A stretch of 64,000 nucleotides of DNA from Rhodospirillales bacterium (lineage in GTDB: Bacteria; Pseudomonadota; Alphaproteobacteria; Rhodospirillales; Defluviicoccaceae): NCBI GenBank assembly GCA_007694935.1, contig REES01000087.1, forward strand, positions 95,199 through 159,198, in the 5' to 3' direction. Each line of letters starts with the position of its first letter. Position 1 is the first letter of the stretch. The translations under genes and the position numbers were made by a program. The notes beneath the pieces are model-generated. The model searched no databases. It was not told the DNA's origin and saw only the letters and a list, made by a program, of their open reading frames with translations. Below are positions 32,764-42,251 of this stretch, piece by piece.

Positions 32764-33627
32764 ATGGGCCGGCCGTTCGTTGCCGCCTGCGTCCAGCTCA
32801 CCGCCGCTCGGGACATTGCCCTCAATCTGCCGGAGCTGGCCAGCCGGATCCGGGCGGCACGGGCGGCTGGTGCCGACCTGATCCTGTTGCCGGAGAACGC
32901 GGCGATGCTGGAACCGGTGCCGGCGCTGGTCCGGCAGAAGGCGCAGCCGGAATCGGACCATCCGGCGCTGGCGGCGCTGCGAGAGCTGGCGCGGGAGACC
33001 GGCGCCTGGATCCTGATCGGCTCCCTGGCCGTCCGGCTGCAAGGCGGCAACGACGGCGGCACGGTCGCCAATCGGTGCCTGCTCGTGGATGCCGCCGGCG
33101 AGGTGGTGGCCCGCTATGACAAGATCCACCTGTTCGATGTCGACCTGAACGCCGCCGAGGTCTACCGGGAATCGGCCACCATCGCCGCCGGCGACCGGGC
33201 CGTCATCGCCGACACCCCCTGGGCCCGGCTGGGGCTCAGTGTCTGTTACGACCTGCGGTTCCCCGGCCTGTACCGGGCCCTGGCGCAGGCCGGGGCCGAT
33301 GTCCTGGTGGTGCCGGCGGCGTTCACCCGCACCACCGGGCGGGCGCATTGGCACGTGCTGCTGCGCGCCCGCGCCATCGAGACCGGCTGCTACGTGCTGG
33401 CGCCGGCGCAGTGCGGCATCCATGCGGAAGGCCGCGAGACCTATGGCCACAGCCTGATCGTCGATCCCTGGGGCACGGTCCTGGCCGACGGCGGCGAAGC
33501 GCCGGGCATCATCGCGGCCGGCATTGATCCAGAGGCGGTGGCGGATGCACGGCGGCGGATCCCCTCCCTCACCCACGACCGACCGTTCCTGCCGCCGGGG
33601 CCGCGGGAGTCACCCGCCGGCGCCTGA
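32764..33627 (+). CDS. Nitrilase-family amidase (Nit1-like, deaminated glutathione amidase)
   Basis: A 287-residue carbon-nitrogen hydrolase with the Glu-Lys-Cys triad: LILLPENAAML (Glu), YDKIHLFDVD (Lys) and LGLSVCYDLRFPGLYRAL (Cys). The sequence fits the Nit1/YbeM branch, which repairs deaminated glutathione, more than plant-type nitrilases. Its position right after the glutaredoxin gene agrees with that role. omega-Amidase activity is the main alternative. Confidence 0.87.
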   Translation: MGRPFVAACVQLTAARDIALNLPELASRIRAARAAGADLILLPENAAMLEPVPALVRQKAQPESDHPALAALRELARETGAWILIGSLAVRLQGGNDGGTVANRCLLVDAAGEVVARYDKIHLFDVDLNAAEVYRESATIAAGDRAVIADTPWARLGLSVCYDLRFPGLYRALAQAGADVLVVPAAFTRTTGRAHWHVLLRARAIETGCYVLAPAQCGIHAEGRETYGHSLIVDPWGTVLADGGEAPGIIAAGIDPEAVADARRRIPSLTHDRPFLPPGPRESPAGA

Positions 33628-33655
33628 GCGGCGGGGTGGATTTGCCGGGTTCGGG

Positions 33656-34270
33656 TTACGCGGCGGGTAGCGGCATCGGCGGAACCATCGGTTCGCCTTC
33701 CGGCCCGATTTCGGCCCGCACCGCACAGATGCGCTGCTTGATGCCCGGGCAGTCCGGATCGTCGATCAGCCCGTGCTCGTAAGCGATCACGATGAGCGCT
33801 CCCTTCACCAGGTCCAGCAGTTCCCCGGACTTCAGCAGGTGGTCGGGATTGCGCGGCCGGCCCAGGGCTTCGTGGCCGCGGGCGAAGGTGTCGTAGAGCA
33901 GGACCCCTCCCGACTCCAGCGCCGCCACCAGGGCCGGGAACAGCGGCCGATGCAGGTAGTTGACCCCGATCACCGCGGCGAACCGGCGGCCCGGAAGGGG
34001 CCACGGACTGCCGTCCTCCAGGTCCGCCCGCACGATCTCCGCTCCCGTCCGGGTTGCCAGGTCCGCGACCGCCTCGGTGTCGCGATCCACGAAGGTGACG
34101 GCGTGACCGCGGGCAAGCAGGGCGCGACCGTTGCGGCCGTTGCCGCAGGCGAGGTCGAGAACCGCGCCGCCCGGCGTCACCAGGGGCAGGAACCGCATCA
34201 CCCACGGCGACGGCCGCGCAAAGCCCAGGTAGGCCTTGTCCCGGGCCGGCGAATCGATCGTGGCGGTCAT
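33656..34270 (-). CDS. Class I SAM-dependent methyltransferase
   Basis: A 204-residue methyltransferase of the Methyltransf_25/TehB-like type. Motif I is [20 protein letters not shown], followed by [11 protein letters not shown] and the acidic post-motif region [14 protein letters not shown]. The C-terminal part has [30 protein letters not shown], a segment common in small stand-alone methyltransferases linked to tellurite or SAM-dependent detoxification. The substrate is unknown. ATG 34270 is used; the frame is open to 34384 and a longer start cannot be excluded. Confidence 0.78.
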   Translation of the reverse strand: MTATIDSPARDKAYLGFARPSPWVMRFLPLVTPGGAVLDLACGNGRNGRALLARGHAVTFVDRDTEAVADLATRTGAEIVRADLEDGSPWPLPGRRFAAVIGVNYLHRPLFPALVAALESGGVLLYDTFARGHEALGRPRNPDHLLKSGELLDLVKGALIVIAYEHGLIDDPDCPGIKQRICAVRAEIGPEGEPMVPPMPLPAA

Positions 34271-34564
34271 GACTGCGTTTCTGCCCGAGTTGCCTTGGCC
34301 CGGCGCCGGCGTCGGTGAGCCGATCCGGCCGATCCGGTCCAGGATGCTGACCGTGCTGGCATACCTTCGCTCAGCGCCCGCCATGGCGCAAGCCGGGACC
34401 CGCTGGGGAGGGCATTTGCGCTACCGCTGCCGTGCGGCGGTGGTGTCGCAGACCCCTCGGCAACATCTGCACTCGCGCGAGCCGCGGGGCTTCGGAAGTG
34501 GCGGTTTGAGCTTTGCAGGGATGGCGGCATCAGCCCAAGCTCGGCACGCCGCCGGCCGTGACGA

Positions 34565-34837
34565 TTACGTGCGGCACCCGGGCACCTCGGTCTCATCTTC
34601 GGTGCCCCAGGTGTTCAGCCACGCTGCGGTTTGCTCCAGGGGCAGGTGCAGGCCGGTTTCCCGGTACTCCCGCCATGACTTGAGGGCTTCCTGCCGGAAG
34701 CTCTCGCGCGCTTCCTCACGCTCGACATCTTGGCGGATCGCCTCGCGCATCATCCAGTGGGCCGACCGCTGCCGGGTTTCCGCCAGCCGGTCGAGGCGGC
34801 GTGTCAGTTCGGCGTCGGGTTTGACCGACGTCGCCAT
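34565..34837 (-). CDS. Ribbon-helix-helix antitoxin-like protein (orphan)
   Basis: A 90-residue CopG/RHH-type protein. [34 protein letters not shown] is the DNA-binding ribbon-helix-helix, followed by a helical [16 protein letters not shown] and a C-terminal toxin-neutralising-like arm [18 protein letters not shown]. This is the form of ParD/RelB-type antitoxins in proteobacteria, normally followed by a ParE/RelE toxin. The 294 bases downstream hold no recognisable toxin, so the antitoxin is alone. The start is ATG 34837; an upstream partial palindrome may be its operator. Confidence 0.72.
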   Translation of the reverse strand: MATSVKPDAELTRRLDRLAETRQRSAHWMMREAIRQDVEREEARESFRQEALKSWREYRETGLHLPLEQTAAWLNTWGTEDETEVPGCRT

Positions 34838-34859
34838 CGCGCTTCCCGCGTTATCCAAA

Positions 34860-34875
34860 GGTAGTACCTTGTACC
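34860..34875. promoter_or_regulatory. Possible operator of the orphan antitoxin gene
   Basis: GGTA and TACC flank a core with two GTAC copies in a 16-base partly palindromic stretch, 23-38 bases before the antitoxin start. RHH antitoxins bind such short repeats to autoregulate. The symmetry is short, so this is tentative. Confidence 0.3.
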
Positions 34876-35114
34876 GCAGTAGCGGCTGCCGCTGCCCGTC
34901 TCCAGCTCGCCGCATCCCTTGCAACACGTCCGTCCGTCTCATCGCCGCTCCCTCCTGCCGGAGCGGTTCTAAACCGGACAGATCGTGTGTTACCTACACC
35001 GCTGCGCTTGGAATTTGCCGACGCGGGCGGAAGCGTCTAGACTTCGCGACCGGAGGCGCCGGCCGGGGTGCGGCAGTCGCGCCGTCCCAGGTCTGTGCAG
35101 GAGGGGAGAGACTG

Positions 35115-35861
35115 ATGAAATCGACGCTCATACTGGTCCGCCACGGGGAGAGCGAGTGGAACCTGGCGAACCGGTTTACCGGCTGGATCGATGTCGACCT
35201 GTCGGAGAAGGGGACCGAGGAAGCCCGGCGCGGCGGCCGCCAATTGGCGGAGGAAGGCTTTCAGATCGACATCGCCTTCACCTCGGTGCTGAAGCGGGCG
35301 ATTCGCACGCTGTGGATCGTTCTTGACGAGATGGACCAGATGTGGGTGCCGGTGATCCGGGCCTGGCAGCTCAACGAGCGGCACTATGGCGCACTTCAGG
35401 GCCTCAACAAGTCGGAGACCGCCCGCAAGTACGGGGAGGAGCAGGTCAAGATCTGGCGGCGCAGCTTCGCCACCCCGCCGCCGCCGCTGGATATCAACGA
35501 CCCGACCCATCCGCGGTTTCAGCGCCGTTACGCGCATCTCGATCCGGTGATCCTGCCGTCCACCGAATCCCTGTCGATCACCCTGGAGCGGGTGATGCCC
35601 TACTGGGCCAACATCATCGTGCCCGAGCTCAGGACCGGCAAGACCGTGCTGATCGCCGCCCACGGCAACAGCCTCCGTGCGTTGGTCAAGCATCTCAACG
35701 GCATCTCGGATGACGACATTGTCGGCCTCAACATTCCCACCGGGTTGCCGCGGGTGTACGAACTGGATACCGACCTCAACATCCTGAGCGACCGCTACCT
35801 TGCCGATGAGGAAACCATCAAGGCGGCAGCGGCGGCGGTGGCGGCACAAGGCAAGGCTTGA
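35115..35861 (+). CDS. gpmA: 2,3-bisphosphoglycerate-dependent phosphoglycerate mutase
   Basis: A 248-residue mutase of the dPGM type that interconverts 3- and 2-phosphoglycerate. The phospho-His motif is [10 protein letters not shown], with [15 protein letters not shown] next; the second His is in [13 protein letters not shown], and [17 protein letters not shown] is characteristic. The length is right for GpmA. GGAGGGGAGAG upstream supports the ATG at 35115; the frame is open much further upstream but has no similarity there. Confidence 0.94.
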   Translation: MKSTLILVRHGESEWNLANRFTGWIDVDLSEKGTEEARRGGRQLAEEGFQIDIAFTSVLKRAIRTLWIVLDEMDQMWVPVIRAWQLNERHYGALQGLNKSETARKYGEEQVKIWRRSFATPPPPLDINDPTHPRFQRRYAHLDPVILPSTESLSITLERVMPYWANIIVPELRTGKTVLIAAHGNSLRALVKHLNGISDDDIVGLNIPTGLPRVYELDTDLNILSDRYLADEETIKAAAAAVAAQGKA

Positions 35862-35937
35862 TCCGGCGGCGAAGCGTTCCCGAGGGGCGTTGCATCGCCC
35901 CCTCGACCACCATCGTGCCCGACCGTGAGGGGCCGGC

Positions 35938-37194
35938 GTGACCGCGTTGGTCCGCGGGATGGTTGTCGGCCTGACACTGGCGGCGGCAGCGCTTGCCGCT
36001 GCCGTGCCCGGTCGAGCCCAGGAGAGGGCCGACCTTGATGCCGCCCGCTCCACCCTTGACGAGACGGAGCAGGCACTGGGGGCTGCCAGGTCCGAGGAAA
36101 GGGCCTTGGCCGCCCGGCTCGCCGCGCTGGCCGACCGGGTGGAGGCGCTGCGGGCGGGATCCGAGGATGCAGCCCGGCAGGTCGCCGCCAAGGAGGCTGC
36201 GGTCGCCGCCCTGGAACGGCAGGCGGCGGACCTGGAGGTCCGCGTCGGGGTTCTCCAGCAATCGCTGGCATCGCGGCACGCCGATACCGGCCGGTTGCTG
36301 ATGACGCTGCAACGGATCGCCCGGATGCCGCCGGCCGTGATGACTCTGGGAACCGACCGTCCGTTGGACGTGGTTCGTGCGGCAACGCTGGCGCAGGCCC
36401 TGTTGCAGCGCCTTGAGGCCGAGTCCGACCAGATGCGGACGGAACTTCAGGAGATTGCCGATGCGCGCGCCGCGGTCAGGTCGCATCGGCAGGTGATCCA
36501 GGCGGCCCTCGCCGACGTGAAGCGGGAAACCGAACGGCTCGACCGCCTGAGAAGGGAGGCCGCCGCCGCCGGGGCGGAACTGGGCGAGGCGATGGCGGCG
36601 GCAAGCGGCCGGGCGCGGGCCCTGGGCGACGAGGCAGCCACGCTGACCGATCGGGTCCGCCGGCTGGAGCAGGCGGCGCGTCAGGCGGCCTGGGCACGCG
36701 CCTATTTCCGCGCGCCCTCGGTCCGCCCGGAACCGCCGGCGGCAGCCGCCCCGGAAACAACGACGGCGCGGGCGCCGGTGCCGGCGGTGCCCCCGCCGGC
36801 AACCGGCCCGGTCTTCCCGACCGACGGCCGGGTGACCGTTGCCTTCGGGGAGCGTGACGGGGCCGTGACCACCAGTCGCGGCGTCACCTTCGCGACCGCA
36901 CCGCGCTCCCGGATCGTGGCACCGGAAGCGGGTCTGGTGGCCTTCGCCGGACCGTTCCGCGGCTATGGGCTGCTCTTGATCCTGGAGCATGCGAATGGAT
37001 ATCATACCTTGCTTGCGGGCCTGGACCGGGTCGACGTCGGCATCGGCGATTCTGTCGCAGCCGGTCAGGATGTAGGTCGCATGGGACAACCGGAACGCGG
37101 CACCCCATCTCTTTACTTCGAACTCCGGGAACGGGGGCGGCCCATCAATCCCCTGCCGTGGCTGAAGGCAGGGCAGCGAAAGGCAAGCGGATGA
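35938..37194 (+). CDS. envC: EnvC-type murein hydrolase activator
   Basis: A 418-residue exported protein: signal peptide (residues 1-~28), a long coiled coil (about 30-250), a proline/alanine-rich linker, and a C-terminal LytM/M23-like domain (about 290-410). The LytM domain has lost zinc ligands: the usual HxGxD site reads SRGVTFAT, and the last HxH position reads LLAGL. That is the state expected of EnvC, which activates amidases at the division site rather than cutting peptidoglycan itself. It starts with GTG and overlaps ctpA by four bases. Confidence 0.87.
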   Translation: MTALVRGMVVGLTLAAAALAAAVPGRAQERADLDAARSTLDETEQALGAARSEERALAARLAALADRVEALRAGSEDAARQVAAKEAAVAALERQAADLEVRVGVLQQSLASRHADTGRLLMTLQRIARMPPAVMTLGTDRPLDVVRAATLAQALLQRLEAESDQMRTELQEIADARAAVRSHRQVIQAALADVKRETERLDRLRREAAAAGAELGEAMAAASGRARALGDEAATLTDRVRRLEQAARQAAWARAYFRAPSVRPEPPAAAAPETTTARAPVPAVPPPATGPVFPTDGRVTVAFGERDGAVTTSRGVTFATAPRSRIVAPEAGLVAFAGPFRGYGLLLILEHANGYHTLLAGLDRVDVGIGDSVAAGQDVGRMGQPERGTPSLYFELRERGRPINPLPWLKAGQRKASG

Positions 37195-38513
37195 CGGTTC
37201 GCAAGGTTTTCCTGGCTGCTATCGCAGCCCTGTTCATCGCGGCTTCCGCCCCGACGGCGCATGCCGCCGACACCGCTACCGACGGCGAGACGTATCGTCT
37301 GCTCAATCTGTTCGGCGACGTGTTCGAGCGGGTGCGCGCCGCCTACGTCGATGAGACCACGGACAAGGAACTGATCGAGGCGGCGATCAGCGGCATGCTG
37401 ACGTCCCTGGATCCCCACTCCGGCTATCTCGGCGCCGACAGTTTCAGGGAGATGCAGGTCCAGACGCGGGGTGCGTTTGGTGGCCTCGGCATCGAGGTGA
37501 CCATGGAAAACGGTCTGGTGAAGGTCGTCTCGCCCATCGATGACACCCCCGCCGATCGTGCCGGTCTGGAGCCGGGCGACCTGATCACGCATCTCGACGG
37601 CGAGGCGGTGCTCGGCATGACCCTGGGCGACGCCGTGGAGAAGATGCGCGGGCGTGTCGGCAGCGAGATCGTGCTCACCGTGCGCCGCGATGGACGGGAA
37701 CCGTTCGATGTGGCCATCGTTCGCGATACCATCCGGATCACGTCGGTCCGCTCCCGCCTGGAGGGGCAGGTCGGCTACGTTCGGATCAGTTCCTTCAACG
37801 AGCAGACCGAGGACGCGCTGAAGGCGGCCATCCGGGACCTCAAGGCGTCGGCCGGCAGCCGCGGGCTGCAGGGCATTGTGCTCGACCTCCGCAACAACCC
37901 GGGCGGCTTGCTGTCCCAGGCGGTGGCGGTCGCCGATGCGTTTCTCGACCGCGGCGAGATCGTTTCCACCGGATCGCGCCGGCCGGACGACAGCCAGCGC
38001 TTCAACGCGCGCGCCGGCGACATCGCCGATGGGGTGCCGATGGTGGTGCTGATCAATGCCGGGTCCGCCTCGGCGTCCGAAATCGTGGCGGGGGCGCTGC
38101 AGGATCACCGCCGTGCTTTGGTTCTCGGCACCAAGTCGTTCGGCAAAGGCTCGGTGCAGACGATCATTCCGCTCACCGGCTACGGTGCGATCCGCCTGAC
38201 CACCGCCCGGTATTACACGCCCGGCGGGCGCTCGATCCAGGCCAAGGGGATCGAACCCGACATCCTGGTGGAGCCGGCCCGCATCGAAGCGGTGGCCCAG
38301 GCGGAGCGCACCCGCGAACAGAACCTGCGCGGGGCGCTGGACCTGCGCGGCCACGGGGCCGAGCCGCCGCATGCGGTCCCCGGCGATGCCGACAACGGGG
38401 ATGCCAGCGCGGAGCCTGAAGTGCAGGATTACCAGTTGCTGCGCGCCATCGACCTGATCCGGGGCATCGCCCTCTACACCGAGAAGGCGCCACCCGTCGC
38501 CGCCATGCGTTGA
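37191..38513 (+). CDS. ctpA: Carboxy-terminal processing peptidase (S41)
   Basis: A 440-residue periplasmic protease. Signal peptide 1-~25; PDZ domain about 85-170 (GAFGGLGIEV, GLEPGDLITHLDGEAV); S41 core with the catalytic Ser in LINAGSASASEIVAGALQDH and Lys in LGTKSFGKGSVQT. In proteobacteria such proteases trim murein hydrolases and penicillin-binding protein precursors, consistent with its coupling to envC. It starts with ATG 37191, overlapping the envC stop. The acidic linker after residue 380 is variable. Confidence 0.93.
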   Translation: MTVRKVFLAAIAALFIAASAPTAHAADTATDGETYRLLNLFGDVFERVRAAYVDETTDKELIEAAISGMLTSLDPHSGYLGADSFREMQVQTRGAFGGLGIEVTMENGLVKVVSPIDDTPADRAGLEPGDLITHLDGEAVLGMTLGDAVEKMRGRVGSEIVLTVRRDGREPFDVAIVRDTIRITSVRSRLEGQVGYVRISSFNEQTEDALKAAIRDLKASAGSRGLQGIVLDLRNNPGGLLSQAVAVADAFLDRGEIVSTGSRRPDDSQRFNARAGDIADGVPMVVLINAGSASASEIVAGALQDHRRALVLGTKSFGKGSVQTIIPLTGYGAIRLTTARYYTPGGRSIQAKGIEPDILVEPARIEAVAQAERTREQNLRGALDLRGHGAEPPHAVPGDADNGDASAEPEVQDYQLLRAIDLIRGIALYTEKAPPVAAMR

Positions 38514-38556
38514 GGCGCGGTCGAAGCGTCAACCGCCCCTTCGGGCTCATCCAGGG

Positions 38557-39828
38557 ATGCCGGTGCCCCGGTCACAGCCGTCCCCCGCCAACCCGGGGAA
38601 ACCTCTTCCGGGGAACGAGGTGCCGCGACCTCGCAGCCCGAGGGAGGAGGCAGAAGATCTGTTCGGCGGCAGCGACAACCCCGTCGAAGGCAGCGAGGCG
38701 GGGTCCCCGGGCGCCTTCTCTTGGCTCGCTGCCGTGGTGGCGACGGCGATGGTGGCGGCGATCGTAGGGGCTGGCGTCTGGCTCCTGCCGCCGCTGTGGC
38801 GGGACGCCGCGGCGCCGCCGATGGTGGTCCTGGAGCTTCCCCCGCCTGGTTCCGGTCCAGACCGGTCGATCACGCAGGCGGATCCGCCCCCCCATCTCCT
38901 TGCTGCGCAGCGTCCCCGGTTGGAGACCGCGCCGGCCATCATGGATCGCGGCGGGGGCGTAACCGTGGCGGCCGTGGCGCGGCTGCCGGCGCCAGCCGAT
39001 CCGACGCTGGCGGCCTTGGTCCGGCAGGCCCCTTCCCTGGACCCGGCGTTGAGCGAACCGGGGCCGGACGGTCCGCTGCCACGCATCGCCGATGATGGAC
39101 GAACGCCGCTCGAGGTTTATGCCAGGGCGTCGGCCGCCGGCGATCAGCGGCCGCGCATCGCATTGGTGATCGCCGATATCGGGTTGAGCGTGACGGCGTC
39201 CGAAGCGGCGATCCGGCTGCTTCCGCCGGAGGTGACACTGGCGATCGATCCCTATGCCGATGTTGCTGCCGACTGGGCGAAAGCGGCGAGGGCGGGCGGT
39301 CGTGAGATCCTGTTGGCACTGCCGGCGCGGTCGCAGGACTTCCCGTTCCGGGATCCCGGGCCGGAGGCGCTGGCCGCAAGCACCGCCGTAGCCGAGGACC
39401 GCGACCGGCTTCATCGCCTGATGGCGCGGTTCGGTGGCTTCATCGGGGTGTTCAGCGCCTACGGCGACCGCCTGGAGCAAAGGGAGGATGTCCTCAGGCC
39501 GGTTGCCGAGGAACTCAGCCGGCGTGGCCTGATGTACGTGGGCGGTGGCGTGTCCCGCGACAGCGCACTGCCGGCTCTGGCGGTGGACATGGGGCTGCCG
39601 TTCGCCGTCGGTGACCTCTGGATCGATGAGGTGCCGAGCGCCGCTGTGGTCGATCACGCGCTCGGCCGGTTGGAAGCCATTGCCCGCGAGCGCGGTGTCG
39701 CGGTAGGGATGGGGCGGCCGCTGCCCTTGACCGTCGGCACGGTCGCGCGTTGGGCCCGGGATCTGGAGGAACGGGGGGTGATACTGGTGCCGATCAGCGG
39801 TGTGGCCGGGCGACAGATCGTCCCATGA
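38557..39828 (+). CDS. Divergent polysaccharide deacetylase family protein (YibQ-like)
   Basis: A 423-residue protein with a cytoplasmic proline-rich N-terminus, one transmembrane segment (about residues 52-78), a variable linker, and a NodB-like barrel from about residue 200. The first strand reads IALVIADIGLS, where the family usually has a D-D pair; only the second Asp remains, and ILLALPARSQDFPFRDPGP and FSAYGDRL replace the usual metal-site motifs. YibQ-type proteins sit beside envC and ctpA across alphaproteobacteria and are thought to act in envelope maintenance. Enzyme activity is uncertain. Confidence 0.82.
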   Translation: MPVPRSQPSPANPGKPLPGNEVPRPRSPREEAEDLFGGSDNPVEGSEAGSPGAFSWLAAVVATAMVAAIVGAGVWLLPPLWRDAAAPPMVVLELPPPGSGPDRSITQADPPPHLLAAQRPRLETAPAIMDRGGGVTVAAVARLPAPADPTLAALVRQAPSLDPALSEPGPDGPLPRIADDGRTPLEVYARASAAGDQRPRIALVIADIGLSVTASEAAIRLLPPEVTLAIDPYADVAADWAKAARAGGREILLALPARSQDFPFRDPGPEALAASTAVAEDRDRLHRLMARFGGFIGVFSAYGDRLEQREDVLRPVAEELSRRGLMYVGGGVSRDSALPALAVDMGLPFAVGDLWIDEVPSAAVVDHALGRLEAIARERGVAVGMGRPLPLTVGTVARWARDLEERGVILVPISGVAGRQIVP

Positions 39829-40325
39829 CTCTCGGGAATCCCACGGATTTGCCCTACCGCAAGGGGGTGGGGGCGCTGTTGTTTGATCGCCGCGGGCGGG
39901 TCCTGGTGGCTCAGCGTGTGGATACGCCCGGTGCCTGGCAGCTTCCCCAGGGCGGAATCGATGAAGGCGAAGACCCTGAGGAGGCGGTTCGTCGCGAAGT
40001 GAAGGAGGAACTGGGGACCGATCGGTTCGAGATCGTCGCCGAAACCCCCGGCTGGCTCCGCTACGATCTGCCCGAAGCCCTGCAGGGGCGGATTTGGGGC
40101 GGCCGATACCGGGGCCAGGAACAACGGTGGTATGCCCTCAGGTTCACCGGCGCCGACGCCGACATCAACCTCGCGGCGAGCGGGCACCCGGAGTTTGATG
40201 CCTGGCGGTGGGCCGCCGTCGACGAATTGCCAGCGCTCGCCGTGTGGTTCAAGCGTCCGCTATACGAGGACCTGGTATCCCAGTTTCGCCACCTTGGCAC
40301 CGCCGCCTCCACCGATCTCGGGTGA
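39825..40325 (+). CDS. rppH: RNA pyrophosphohydrolase (Nudix)
   Basis: A 166-residue Nudix hydrolase with LPYRKGVGALLFDRRGRVLVAQR and the Nudix box GGIDEGEDPEEAVRREVKEELG. RppH removes pyrophosphate from 5'-triphosphorylated RNA and triggers RNase E decay. WYALRFTG and FDAWRWAAVDELP are typical of this family. ATG 39825 overlaps the yibQ-like stop by four bases, completing a coupled envC-ctpA-yibQ-rppH operon. Dinucleoside polyphosphatase is a known side activity. Confidence 0.92.
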   Translation: MTLGNPTDLPYRKGVGALLFDRRGRVLVAQRVDTPGAWQLPQGGIDEGEDPEEAVRREVKEELGTDRFEIVAETPGWLRYDLPEALQGRIWGGRYRGQEQRWYALRFTGADADINLAASGHPEFDAWRWAAVDELPALAVWFKRPLYEDLVSQFRHLGTAASTDLG

Positions 40326-40361
40326 CCGATCGGTGGTCAACGATCGATCCGGGGCTGACCG

Positions 40362-41354
40362 ATGGTGACGGCACTGCAGATCGTTGCCGGCTTCCTGCTG
40401 CTGCTCGGCGGTGCCGAACTCCTGGTCCGCGGCTCGGTGACCGTCGCCCGCAGGCTTGGCGTTTCCACCATTCTGATCGGGATGACGGTGGTCGCGTTCG
40501 GAACTTCGGCGCCGGAGCTGGTGGTAAGCCTGGAGGCGGCGCTGGCCGAAAGCCCGGACATCGCGGTCGGCAACATCGTTGGCAGCAACGTCGCCAACGT
40601 CTTCCTCATCCTCGGGCTGACCGGCCTGCTCCGGCCGATCGAGCCGCGCCCGAGCCCGATGGTCTACGACACCGGCGTCCTTATTGCGGGGACTCTCCTG
40701 TTTGCGCTGATCCTGCTGTCGGGCGACATCACGTCGGAGGCCGGCCTGCTGCTGCTGTTCGCGTTCGCTGCCTTCATGGTGGTCGCCTTCTGGCGGGAGA
40801 CCCGGGGACCGGGGGACGCAGCGGTCGACAGTCGCCGCCAGGAAGCGGAAGACATGGGCCGCCTGCCGGGGGGACTTTGGGGTGCCTGGGCGGCGGTGGT
40901 CTTCGGGCTCGCCGGCTTGCTGGTGGGATCGGCGTTTCTGGTGGAGGGCGGGACCACCGCGGCCCGGACGCTCGGCGTTCCGGAAGCGGTGATCGGGCTC
41001 ACCCTGATCGCCATCGGAACGTCGCTGCCGGAATTGGCGGCTTCGGTGGTGGCGGGGCTCCGCGGCCACACCGACGTCGCCGTCGGCAATGTGCTCGGCA
41101 GCAACCTGTTCAACATGCTGCTGGTGGGGGGGGCGGTCGCGGTGGTGGTGCCGTTGCCGGTGGCTTCGCAGATCGTGAGCTTCGATCTGTGGATCATGCT
41201 GCTCGCCACTTTGGTGTTCTTGCCGTTTCTTCTGGGGGGCCGGCTCGGCCGCAAGACCGGAACGGCGTTCCTGCTGCTGTACGTTGCCTATGTCACGGTT
41301 CAGTACAGCGGCGGCCTTGGGATCATCCCCTGGGCGCCGGCGGGGATGCCGTGA
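40362..41354 (+). CDS. Calcium/sodium antiporter (CaCA/YrbG family)
   Basis: A 330-residue membrane protein with two homologous halves, about ten transmembrane helices in total. Each half carries an alpha-repeat: TVVAFGTSAPELVVSLEAAL with VGNIVGSNVANVFLILG in the first, LIAIGTSLPELAASVVAGL with VGNVLGSNLFNMLLVGG in the second. These line the ion path of K+-independent Na+/Ca2+ exchangers such as YrbG. Its stop overlaps an in-frame GTG of the next gene. It is not obviously connected in function with the pterin genes downstream. Confidence 0.9.
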   Translation: MVTALQIVAGFLLLLGGAELLVRGSVTVARRLGVSTILIGMTVVAFGTSAPELVVSLEAALAESPDIAVGNIVGSNVANVFLILGLTGLLRPIEPRPSPMVYDTGVLIAGTLLFALILLSGDITSEAGLLLLFAFAAFMVVAFWRETRGPGDAAVDSRRQEAEDMGRLPGGLWGAWAAVVFGLAGLLVGSAFLVEGGTTAARTLGVPEAVIGLTLIAIGTSLPELAASVVAGLRGHTDVAVGNVLGSNLFNMLLVGGAVAVVVPLPVASQIVSFDLWIMLLATLVFLPFLLGGRLGRKTGTAFLLLYVAYVTVQYSGGLGIIPWAPAGMP

Positions 41355-41404
41355 CAGAATCACCCGACCTTGATTCCCCGCCGCGAAGGCGGCATCGTCA
41401 GCGC

Positions 41405-42187
41405 ATGACGCCATCCGATCCCGATTGCGAACGCAAGACCGCTCTGGTGACCGGGGCGGGCCGGCGGATCGGCCGGGCGATCGCTCTCGCCCTGGCCGGC
41501 GACGGCTGGAAGGTCGCCGTTCACTACAACCGGTCGGATGCCGAGGCTCGCGCTGTTGTCGAGGAAATCGCCGAAGCCGGCGGTCGCAGCGTGCCGGTGC
41601 GGGGCGATCTCGGCGTCGACGCCGACGTGGCTGCCCTGATCGACCGGGCCGCGGCGGAAATTGGTCCGCTCACCTGCCTTATCAACAACGCATCGGTGTT
41701 CGAGCGGGACGAGGTGATGACCACCACCCGTGCCGGCTGGGATCGCCACATGCAGGTCAACCTGTGGGCGCCCTTCATGCTGACCCAGGCGCTGGTGTCC
41801 CAGCTTCCCGACGAAGCGGGCGGAAACGTGATCAATATCCTGGATCAGCGGGTGTGGAACCTGACGCCGCATTTCACCTCCTACACGGTCAGCAAGGCGG
41901 CGTTGTGGACCCTGACCCGGACCATGGCGCTGGCGCTGGCACCGCGGGTTCGGGTCAATGCCGTCGGCCCCGGCCCGACGTTGCCGAGTCCGCGCCAGAC
42001 TGAGGCCCAGTTCGCCCGCCAGTGGTCGGGATTGCCGCTGGCGCGGCCGGCCAGCCCCGAGGAGATCGCCGACGCGGTGCGGTTCCTGCTTGACGCTCCC
42101 TCGCTGACCGGCCAGATGATCGCGGTGGACAGCGGCCAGCACCTGGGCTGGGGTTCGGCCGTCGCGGCTGCCACGACCGAAGAGTAG
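41405..42187 (+). CDS. SDR, pteridine reductase/FolM-like
   Basis: A 260-residue short-chain dehydrogenase. The cofactor motif TGAGRRIG fits TGx3RxG, the form seen in pteridine reductases and FolM instead of the usual TGxxxGxG; VHYNRS following suggests NADPH. NNASVFERDE and SYTVSKAAL (catalytic Y-x3-K) complete the set. FolM-type enzymes reduce dihydromonapterin or dihydrofolate, and dihydroneopterin aldolase lies directly downstream, supporting a role in pterin metabolism. Start ATG 41405 is chosen; GTG 41351, overlapping the antiporter stop, is the alternative. Confidence 0.8.
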   Translation: MTPSDPDCERKTALVTGAGRRIGRAIALALAGDGWKVAVHYNRSDAEARAVVEEIAEAGGRSVPVRGDLGVDADVAALIDRAAAEIGPLTCLINNASVFERDEVMTTTRAGWDRHMQVNLWAPFMLTQALVSQLPDEAGGNVINILDQRVWNLTPHFTSYTVSKAALWTLTRTMALALAPRVRVNAVGPGPTLPSPRQTEAQFARQWSGLPLARPASPEEIADAVRFLLDAPSLTGQMIAVDSGQHLGWGSAVAAATTEE

Positions 42188-42251
42188 CCCCGGCACCCCG
42201 GTTGGTCCCGGCATGCCGTCCGCCCGCGAAACCACCTGCCAAGGCCTGCCG

